Positions 36,871-47,700 of a stretch of DNA of 64,000 bases are shown here, in pieces (within the stretch, counting starts at the first letter, position 1; each line of letters begins with the position of its first letter). Origin of the DNA: Onchidella celtica. Lineage: Eukaryota > Mollusca > Gastropoda > Systellommatophora > Onchidiidae. The position numbers were made by a program, and so were the translations under genes. The notes beneath the pieces were generated by a model. The model saw only the letters and a program-made list of their open reading frames with translations, was not told where the DNA came from and ran no database searches. Location of the stretch: assembly GCA_963931925.1 (NCBI GenBank), contig OZ007570.1, positions 43,732,187 to 43,796,186 on the forward strand, in the 5' to 3' direction.

Positions 36871-39800
36871 GAGAGAGAGACAAAATAGACAGACACAGAG
36901 AGAGGAAAACGGGACAGAGGGAGGGGAAGGACAGTGATATGAATTTCAAATATGATCCAAAACAACAATACTCAGCAACTGCAGAAATCCTTTTCCTAAG
37001 GCCCCTGTTCTCCTCACAAACAAAATAATCTTTTTTTTTTTATACTTTTGTTTCAAAATGTTTACAGATTCGCCTTCATTGTCTTGGACGTGGTTTGTTA
37101 TCCAAACGTTCCAAAAGATTTAATCACCAACTACGGCACTGACGCAATTCACTGCATTTTACTTGTAAAACTGGCGTCACCTCAACCCTTGCATTCCTAT
37201 TGTGCTCCGCTCCCAGCGGCCGCCGCATTTGAAGAACAGCTTGACATTTCACCAAAAAAAAAAAAAAACAGATCAAAGAACAGAGGAGCACATCCAACAC
37301 CTAGCCACAAATTGAGGAAACATTTTGGGGGGATACCGTTCTAAACTTTCAATACAAGTCGCTGCAAACATGCGGATCAAAGACGTGATGTTCTGCCACA
37401 GACACTGGGATCGTTAAAAAGAGATGGTGATTAATACAACATGCCGACCAAAAGTAAAAGATACATGCATGTCAAAGACACAAAAAGATTAATTGCGAGG
37501 CTTTGAAGATTTCCACGAAAAAACAACAACAACCCAGTTTCAAAGAAAAGTGATCTCGGCATTTACGTTCACTAAATGCTTTCCCGAAGGCTACAGAAAA
37601 CTACTTTCCTCACATACACTTCTGTTCAAAGGACTAGTATGAATTCATGAAACGAATAACATTAAAACAAAAACAAAAATATTAACAGTATTATTATTAC
37701 AAGTACATAATCTATGAAAAGCAAAACGATACAGTTGTCATAGAATCTGCCATAATTAGCGTGACTGAGACCAAAGACGATACTTTTTACCCCCAGTACT
37801 TGTACACTCGCTAAATGCATGAGAAAAACAACCACAGCAACAACAACTAATGTAGCTAGCATCTGTTTCGAGTACTTACAGGATCTCAGTGGAAACCAGA
37901 AAGTAGCAGGAAGTGCTGCTCCACGGCGAACATGTTTTGAGGATTACGGCGTTATAACATTACGTGTCCGTGCCATAGAGTTCTGGCACCATCCAAACCT
38001 ACTCAACTTCCCGACAGTTTTAGTACAAACTCAGGTAGCCAAGGCAGGGGCCAGCAACAGGTCTATTTTCAGACGCGCGCAGGTGCAGATTTAGGCCCAG
38101 ACAGAACCCCACTCCGCCTGACTAGTTTCTCTGATAAGATAACACTGAGAGTTTTTTGGTTTTTTTTCTGATCTGTTCAATGGGATGAGTTCTCTCTCCC
38201 TCCTGAGAGTCTGCGCGGTCAGTCTTAGCACGGTGGACAGAGAAGTGTTTGTGTGTGTGCGTGTGCATGGCGGAGGGAGGGGTACCATAACAGTAATATC
38301 GTGTACTTACGTACAAAAGAACGTGTCTGATTCGCTCCAACCACACCAGCTAACCCCTAGACATACAGGTATATATATATATAAAACCAATCTTTTTTTC
38401 TAATTTCGCCGTCGATCCTTCAAGTGCACAAGATCACTTCTTGGAGCAACACACAAATGGTTCCATTTAATCACGCGCAAACTGCCTGGCTTAGCTCTGC
38501 ACCAAATGTTGCACGGCGAATTTCTGTGGTAAGAAGATAGTCAAAAGAAGGGTCGGCCAGCCTGTCTGTTTGTCTGCAAGAATAAACATTTTTGATCTAG
38601 AATTTTAATACAGATGTACATGATAAAAATTTAACTGAATTTGACCAACGTTTGATTCGGGTGTAATTCCTCCATCCCTTCCTCTGGCTAAGTGCTCTCT
38701 CTCTCTCTCACTCTTCCTAATTCTTTCAGTGTCTCCTTTTCAGATTTGTTCTGAATCTGTAAGGTCATATTCCTCCGACCCCTATCAATTTCCTGTGCAA
38801 ATCCCTTCTCTACTCTGTCTGTCTGTCTTCGTAATTCTTTCAGTAAATGTCTTCTTCAGTTTTACTCTCAGCTTGTAAGGATCATTCTCCACTGAGTCCT
38901 ATCAGTTTTGTTTGGAATTTTCTTTACTCACCATCATCATCATCCTGTCTGTCTGTCTCTGTCTCTCTCTCTCTCACTAATTCTTTCAGTACATGTCTCC
39001 TTCAGATTTGTTCTGAATCTGTAAGGGTCATTCACCTCTCAAGCCCTATCAGTTTCCTTTCCAAATCCCTTTTCAACTCTCCATCTCTCTTTCTTTCTCT
39101 ATTAATTTTTTTTTCGTAATTCCTTCAGTACATGTCTTCTTCAGATTTATCCTGAACTTGGAAGGGCTGAGAGGGTCGTTCTCCACAAACTCCTATCAAT
39201 TTCGTTTGGAATTCTTCTCTCTCTCTCTCTCTGTCTCCCCCCCCCCCCCCCTCACGCTTGACCTATCTCCCAATGAATCTGCCATCAGTTTGACTGACAC
39301 ACCTTATATCCATTATCCTTTCCCATCGTCCTTGATCGGATCGCTGACTCCTACAATAACTACTAACTTGTTTCGGTATTTTCCTTTTTCCACCCTATTC
39401 TCCGTTTAACCCCCTTATCCATACTGGTACCCTACAAACTCATTATTTTGAGTCCCTGGTGCCAAAACATTCCATCTTCAGATAAACTCCATTGTTTAAT
39501 CCTCCGCAGCCCAAACATAAATTGTCATGTGTGTGTCCACCCCCCCCCCCCCAAGTCTCTCTCAAAACAGTAATTTTAAGTGGCCAAAGAAAAACAATAT
39601 GATGTATGAAGCAGAGGAAATTTCCCACAATACCAGTGATTTATCTCTCTTGGCCCCGCTTTTGAGAAATGGTTCAAAGTATGAGCTTCTCCAGATAACA
39701 AATAATGAAAATACAGAACACAGAGTGTTATCACCTACTTACGCACCATGTATAAACCTGAAATTAATACGAGATATACCAGATATCAACTGAAATCCAT

Positions 39801-41756
39801 TGATAGGATGAACTCATTTTTTTTGGTTTTTTGCGAAAAGTGGACAAAGAACACCAAATTGACCAAATTAGGAAGCGATCCAAATACAGAACACTGAGCA
39901 CTTGAAGGAGAGATCTTCCAAACACAGAACAATGGTAGCACCAGAAGAAGGTCAAGTAAATGACCACTTGGACGTATTTTCTTTATGGGCAAACATAACG
40001 AGCCTCTTGGCGCCTTGACAAGTTGTGCAAATTTACACTATGAATATTCGCTGTCACTTTACGAAGGTTTCTCTTGTCTTGTTGTAACACAAGAGTGATA
40101 TTGATTGTTTGAAAATGCTCTGAGTAAACACATTATTTTATCCCGTTGTACTTACCGAATTCCCACCTCATCGGACATTAACCCTGCAAAATTCAATACG
40201 TGCCAACGGATTTTATACTGAAGTGTTTCAAGAGCTCAGCATGCTATGTCGTTCTCTTATACATGTATTGTGTCCTTTTTCTTCACGAGCTTAAAATATT
40301 TCTCGTTATGGCTTTTTTTCTCTCTCTCTATCTCTCTCAGTTACATATTATTTTGTGAGTGGACCTGGCTATGGTGAAATTTTCAAACCTCTAAGACGAT
40401 TTTCGAGCAATATATTTTAACTGCAGAAAAATGGCTCTCATTTTATAGGCAAATCTCAATGTCCGTAGACAAAAACATTCTCCCTCTGGAGGGGTTTGGT
40501 CGGCAATTTGGTGTTTCACATTTTATGCATGTTTGAAGAAGACGACAGGTGGCCGGTACAATTGCAGATTACAAATAGCAACAGAAGAAAACAAACCCAA
40601 AACAAACAATAAATCAACGGAGGAAATACGACATAAACTGAACATCGCATGGAGGTAACATACTGTGACAGTCACCGTAATGAGAATACATGTATTTCAG
40701 AGCACTTTGTCTAGCTCTGTAGCTTTCTCAAAGGTGGTGGAGAGAAAACATGTGCTTTCTTTATATTCTAAAACATTTTGATTTTCGTAAGACCGAAAAC
40801 GGGATATTTCTCGTGTAAGCCTAAGCGTTCACCAGCAGATTTTGATCGGCCGACTAATTGGATGTGATGTCACGACACTTTTTCAGCAGAGAGTATGTCT
40901 GTATAGAGAGGTTTCACTATTGGTCGATTTGCCCTGCGAGACACGGGAGGCGCCGCGAAACCATTGTAAGAATGGAGCGGAAAGTAGGTCGCTGCGGTAA
41001 ACAACACCCGTTTGTGCATTTCCAAGGGGCGTAAAAGCTTACAAACGACTCTAAATAGTTTCAATCAGCCCAAAAATAAGAACAAACCACAGTAAACAGA
41101 TATGCACACTACCTTTGGTGAAGGCGGTCGCTTTCATTTCTTGTTTACCCCTGCGACTTAGTTTCGAGATTTGGCGGAAGTGACATCTCTCTATATTTAT
41201 ACATACTCGCTGGTTTCCGTGAACTCCAACCAGTCGGCTGGTGCGTAAAACGTCACTGAAACTGAATGTCCTGACGTCAATATAAAATGTCGTCTGATCA
41301 AAATCGGCTGGTGTACGCCTAAGCAAACAAGAACAATTTCACCCACTGAAAGCTATTTACAAAGAAACGGCGCCATAGTGTGACAGGAAATTTATGGCTG
41401 GGTTGCAGAAGAGGATGAAAGATGGAACGAGAGAAGGGGGGAAGGGGGAACCGACCCTGGCCTTGATGCATCTTTAAAGACAAAACACTTTCCAGATCAG
41501 CCCCCTCCTCCACTGGCTTTGCTAGAGATTCAGCTGGGTGTACACACAGATTTTGAGATGTAAACAGATGTGTGATTTAAAACAAAAACAACAGAAGTAT
41601 CCAAGCTCGTTTGTAGTACACATACAAATAAAATGGTATTCAGGCAAGTGAAATTGGGGCGGTGGAGCGATAGAATGTGTAGGATCTTATTATGCTGGCG
41701 GCCAGAAAGACTAAAAGGTAAAAACGGAGAGGAGAAAGACAGACAGACCGGAAGCA

Positions 41757-41791
<35 letters not shown>

Positions 41792-44700
41792 ACGGAAGGC
41801 CAATGGAAAGAGAGGGAGACAAAACAGATACGCCATGCATGTAAGGCATCTGAAAAAATATGAGAATGAAAGGCACCTGGACAAAATGTTACATTATTAC
41901 TTGTGAATGCTTGTAACTTATCTCCATGTCTATCTAACTTGTCTATTGTTATGTCTAATGAAATTATAGCTGGAAAAGGATCGAAACAGACCAGATCAAT
42001 GCTTCTTGTTATGTATATAAGTCGGTCATGCCTTCATGTGCCTCGTATATCCTGGTTGTCGTCGTTGTCTTTTTAAGAAATTCTTGGGTCGGCAGCAGTA
42101 ACTATTAAGTCTGCTTTGCGACTACTCTGACTCAGTGCACAAGGTCTCTCTTTCCACCAACTGACTCACCACAATTTCCTCACGCCCGACTTAGGCCTAG
42201 TGAGACAGACAGACAGACGTATTTCAGTCTCACTAGCACACGAGGTCCCGTTTGACTCACACACATTTCAGACTAAAACCGAGACAAAAACCATATTTGA
42301 TCAGAAAGCTACTAGCTTTACTATCCCAGGCTCTCTCCTTCTTTTTCTCTGTCACATTATTCTGTCTTTCAGGGTCAAACCATTAATTGTCACCGCGGTT
42401 AACTCAGACGTCGTTGTTCATTAAGAAAGAACCACTGAGTCTCCCCTTGTCTTAATTAGCCCCGCTCAAAAATGTCATGATATCGTGAGGCCAGCGGGTG
42501 GGGCAAATATGACAAGAACTAACAGGATAAGGGACTAAATGAGCGTGTAAGGCACCGGATAAAAAGAAAACTAAGAAATAGCACAAAACAATATGAATGT
42601 AATTGAACAACAGCAACAAAAGGCTAGGAACTCGTGCGAAGAAATAAAATATTCTTCGTTCGGCTTCAAACGCCCAGACGTGCTTTTCGCGGTCCTATGA
42701 AGACTATAGATAAAAAAAAAAAAGCACAGCTATAGTCATGAAAAGGCTTTTTGTTTTATCTCCCCCCCCCCCCCCACCACCACCCACCCACACGTTTCCT
42801 TGCTCAGCCTCGTCTCTGCCAAATCAATATTTGAAGAAATAAAAAAGTAATAGTTGCAAGTACAAAAATTAGAAATGGTCCTTTTTTATTTGCAAACAAA
42901 AGAAGTAGTGGACTTTCAAGATTCAAATTTGAATTTCTAGATTTCATTATTTTTTTAAAATTATAGTTGTTTATTCCTTGTAGTATTCAAATATTGCCGC
43001 ATTCTCAAAAATAAAATAAAACAAAGGGTCAAACCAAAATAAAATACAATAAAAACACAGAAGCACCAAATAACGAAAAACAGCAATAGCAATGAAAGAA
43101 GAAATACACAGCGGTCTCGTGTAATACAAAAAGATGGACAAAAACCTCACAGGAAGAATAAAAGGTGGCGTAGTTATAAAAACAGCGCGACGTGGCAAAG
43201 GATAAAGAGGATCACACCAGAGACGTAAGACCAAAGGACCCCTAAAAGTAAGAATGAGGTCGAGTTGCTATTAAAAACTCTAACCATTATTTAGTGCAAG
43301 AAAAACAACAAAATGACAGATAAATACTAAGAGACAACAGGGGAACAGGCGAGAAATAGCAAAGTGAAACAAGAAAAAAGAAAAAAAAATTACCAAGGAA
43401 TGAAAGAAAGAAGAAAAAAAAAGAAATGGGTAAAGGAAAGGCTGAACAAGGCATCCTAGAGGAATCCCAAGTAGCCTAACCCCCATCTAAAACGCGCAGC
43501 GCCTTCTCCAATCCTATCGGGTGCATGTGACATTTTTTATGAATGAGATTGCAAATTTAAAACTTGAGAACATGAGGTCATTCTGGGAGACGCTCTTTGT
43601 CTGCGTGAGCCACGCGTGCCTTGTCTTAACTTGTACTGTGTTCGGCAATCAGCTGTGGCAACAGTACTGCGGGTGTGTAAAAAGTGGGGATGGAAGAGCT
43701 TGGGGAAACGGAGTGGTTTCCCACGTAAAGCTAGCGTTCTTTATGTTTCATGATGATAGAGCTATCTACAGCGGTAGAGGAGACGTTAACATTCAACCCA
43801 CGAACTCTAAAAAAAAAGTGTTTGGATTTGTGAATTAGTTGTGCTTCTCTACTCGATCGGTAGGAAACGAACTTTATCTGGGAACTACATATCTTATCTT
43901 TATAAAACAGGAACACGAAAGAGTTCACTCCATATGATTATCAAAATTTAATACAAAAAATGGCAGGCTATTCACTCCAAACGCCACCAAAAAATATCTG
44001 CATACATTAGCAAGGACATTTTTCTTGACTTTTTTTTTTTTTATGACCCCAGAACTTTTCCATTTTCGGACAAATAATATTGCTCTTCTCACAATCTGGC
44101 TGAGTAGTAGAAACATAACAGATTTAAAAAAAACAAAAACCTGCACGTTTTCCACAGCCATTTCATAACTCGACCGAACTTGACATTGGCCTAGCCTATT
44201 CCAGACTAAACGTGATTTTTTAATTTGCATATTTCACAACAACCGGCACAGAAAAAAATAAACTTTTCACAATACAGTTTTCATTCACTAGCTGGAAATA
44301 TCAAACGTTGAAAAACAGGCCTAGTCGACGTGGCCTCAGAATGTCTGGGCTAATCGCCATGTGTTATACACATCGGATCTGCTTTGGAACACGGTAATCG
44401 ATGCTTAAAAGCTGTCTTGCACTGGCACACAATCGTAGGAAATCACATTCTGAACAACGTTAATGTCACGAAATCATGTGCGATTATTATTATTCTACGA
44501 CAAATGTTGTGCAACGTACGTTACTTCCTATCTCGTTCTATATTTGAAACCTACAGGTATTTTACAACAGTGTTAAATTCTGACAAATTGAAATTCTTTT
44601 CACCCATGCATTTTCTTGTTGGAGAACATAAAAAAAAAGTTTGACGTTGCCTGTTTGCTTCAAGGCCAAAGGACTGGATCAGCCATTCATCTTTTGCCAT

Positions 44701-47700
44701 CATTACTCTACAGCGTTGAAACGCCCCTGGAATTTAGGTTATGCGTGTTCTTGATCATGAGGTCTTCCATGTTTATACAGCATGGAACAGTTCGCCGCAG
44801 ACTGCCCTCGTGGATGACGAGACAGAGGAAGCGCGAGGTAGACAAGATGATTCGCGGCCGCTGCTCTGCGCACTGAAACAACTCTGAACATTATGGTCGA
44901 TGGGGACCCCCCCCCCCCCCTCAGAACCATCGTAAAAGTCCTGCAAGTATATAAACTACAAGAAGTATAAAGGACTAGCTCTGGCCTTTCATCTTGACAA
45001 AGGTTCTTGAGGATAGAAGGTCAGAGAGATGCTCAAATGGCAAAAGTGACGGTCCGATGTGCCAAATGGCCCGTGGGCTAAGCAAACTAAACTAAGAAAA
45101 GCATATCGGCACCATCGTAAGTGTTATAACTCCATCATCATTTCTACAGGCGGGAATGTCAAGAGGGGTGACGGGGGAAGGGGAAAGGACAAAGTGAGCA
45201 GGACAGTACATCTGTAGTTTATCGGTACGTGTATAATACTGTATTACAGTACCAAAAACACAGGTTATGGAAAAACAGCTTCATATGTGCAAAATCAAGA
45301 CCTTTTAAAATGGGATCGCACTTTCCAATACTTGTTATGGCAATTGTAATATTATGCCGAACAAATATTGTACTATTTATTTTCTTGATTTAGGCGTGTC
45401 CAAAGATAACATGTTATTTTTCTTCCCTCTGACCAAGAATGGGATCTTGTGATTGTATTTATAATGCAAGCACTCGTTTTCACTGGTGATTGCAATGAAA
45501 GAAATAAAAAGTGTCGTGTTATGCACCTTATACAATAGTCTCTGGAAAAGTGATGGTTTAAATTGACTTTCTAGCGAAACAGGGCATCTAATGGCAAACT
45601 TTGCTACAATACAAAATCTTACACAGGATCTAATCACAACAGATCCCTGCTCTTATCCAAAGTCTCGTGCAAATCTTTAACTGGAACTTTCGGACAACCA
45701 TCTCACTAGCACTTTATTTAGTTTTTCCCCTAAGAGGAGTAATGGGCCTGCTGCCGCTATAGAAAGACACTAAATGGGACTCGAAAGTCCTGGGTATGGC
45801 TTAATTATTTTATCAATGGTTTCCCCTCGTGTTTTCATTCAAAATACAAAGTCTGGCCGACCCCGTTCCTGATCAAATCATTAAATATCAGCGCGTTGTT
45901 TGAAAAGCATTGACGCTGTATACGTACAAGTTTAGATCTACTCCACCGATCCAAACTCGTATAGACATCCTCTGCCAGTTCAAACTCATGTCGGAATTCT
46001 CTAAAAATTCAAACACACGTTTGTTTCTCATCTGAAAGTCTTAAATTCATGCCAGCATTCTTCTGTGACAACCAGCTTCTCATAAGAACGGCCAGGCAGC
46101 TCATACAACAAAAAGCACAACGCTCTTCCACATGTCCGTAATTCATTCACTGTGAAGGGTTCAATTTATTTTCGTTCTCTTGCCGTAAGTGTGCGAGTAA
46201 GGGGTGAAAGGTGAATGTCAAGGGTGATCGCCAAAAAAAAAAAAAAAACCAAACAGCTTGCATTCAGTTTGGGCTAAGTTTAGATCAGTCATAAAAATAA
46301 GAAACGAGCGCAATACGAATCTATGGCAATCTTCGAAAATCACAGCCGATGAGAAATAAGTTTCCATTTCCTTCAGATGACTCCTTGCACAGCATCATCT
46401 CACCCACTCCATTAAAAAAACACTTCTTAAATTGTTTTATAATGGGCCTATTTATATATTTACAACTGCAATTATATACCCGTGCAAACTGCCTTTCACT
46501 TTCTACTCTTCCTGACATTGATTCTCCTGTTCAATCGTTCACCGCTGTTCCCTTTTTCCCTTCTAATTTCTCACACTACCATGACTTGTATATTATTATG
46601 CATATATCTCCTAGTCTTGTTCAAGAAAATCATTTGAAAATTGTGCATATCAATTATTATGAGCATTTTATGAAATGTCTGGAAGCTGGTCTATGATTAG
46701 TATGTTTGTTTGGCATGACCACATCTCTAGTTTGATTTTGGATTTCCATGGCATATCCGTGTGATTGTAGCCATGTGGAGCTTACCATGGTACAACAATA
46801 GGCCCAAATCCTTCTGCCAGGGTTTATAAAGTGTATACACTCATCCAAATTTGATACTCCTCTCATAATTCGTCCTTAATTGATAGATTCATTAGTATGA
46901 AAAATGAGCAACTTCTTCCTCACGGAAATTTCATTTTGTGTGTGTGTGTGTGTGTTTCTGTTTGTTGCCTGTGATCAGTCAACACCACGATGCCAACTTG
47001 CAACAACACAATGCCAACTTACCGCGACTGTCTATCCAAAGCTTTGACTCTCAGTTCCTCCCACCGGTTATTCAAAAGGCTCATTTGCATACGAATCTCC
47101 TTCTCCTCCTCGGATGTCACTTTACCATCGGCCAGGAGGTCATTTCCTTCTCTGAGGACACCGCCTATACTGTCCTGATGTCTGGTCAACTCCACCATGA
47201 ACTCCTGTGGTTTGACACATGGATATCTTACAATATAATTTTAATATTAAATAAACTTTGCACAATATTTTATCATCAAATACCCACTATGATTCCCTTT
47301 TCATTCTTTAACTCTTGACAGAAAGCATCAGACTAATTCATATACTTCAAAACCCAGTCACAATGATAAATTTTTGCATATAATCACTTCTATATTATGC
47401 CGTCATGTAAATATCCAAGCCCATCGTCATCAAGGCGTGTTTACACATATATAAATGTGTCAAATTCCTGGTTTATTAGTTCGAAATCTCTGTGCCACAG
47501 GCGTTGATAGCTTTGCAAAGAATCGATGGACAAACCGTGTGAAATTAGAATATTCAGCCTACCTCGTGCTGGTTAAACTGCTCCTTGACCTTGTCAACAT
47601 CGTCAGCGAGCGTTTCTTGCTTCTCAATGACTTCTTCAGCCTCTAACAGCCAGGTCAGGACATTCTCCAGAGCATCTTGATAGGACATGAGATCCACGGA

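Larger units (their letters stand above)
27498..47022 (-). other. Dystrophin intron between E2 and E3 (19.5 kb)
   Basis: This is the largest intron fully inside the window. It contains the LINE end (27.7-28.6 kb), a possible Tc1-like end (28,663), copies of two dispersed repeat families (31.3, 34.8, 35.8 kb), a pyrimidine minisatellite (38.7-39.3 kb), and GA/CT and poly-C tracts. Open frames here (for example at 32,022-32,453, 34,346-34,836 and 36,719-36,968) are translations of simple repeats or chance frames. I see no hidden exon with spectrin character. Confidence 0.75.

Noticed and set aside
34346..36968. Ser/Leu-rich and Arg/Glu-rich open frames
   Set aside because: They are translations of (GA)n/(CT)n repeats in several frames.
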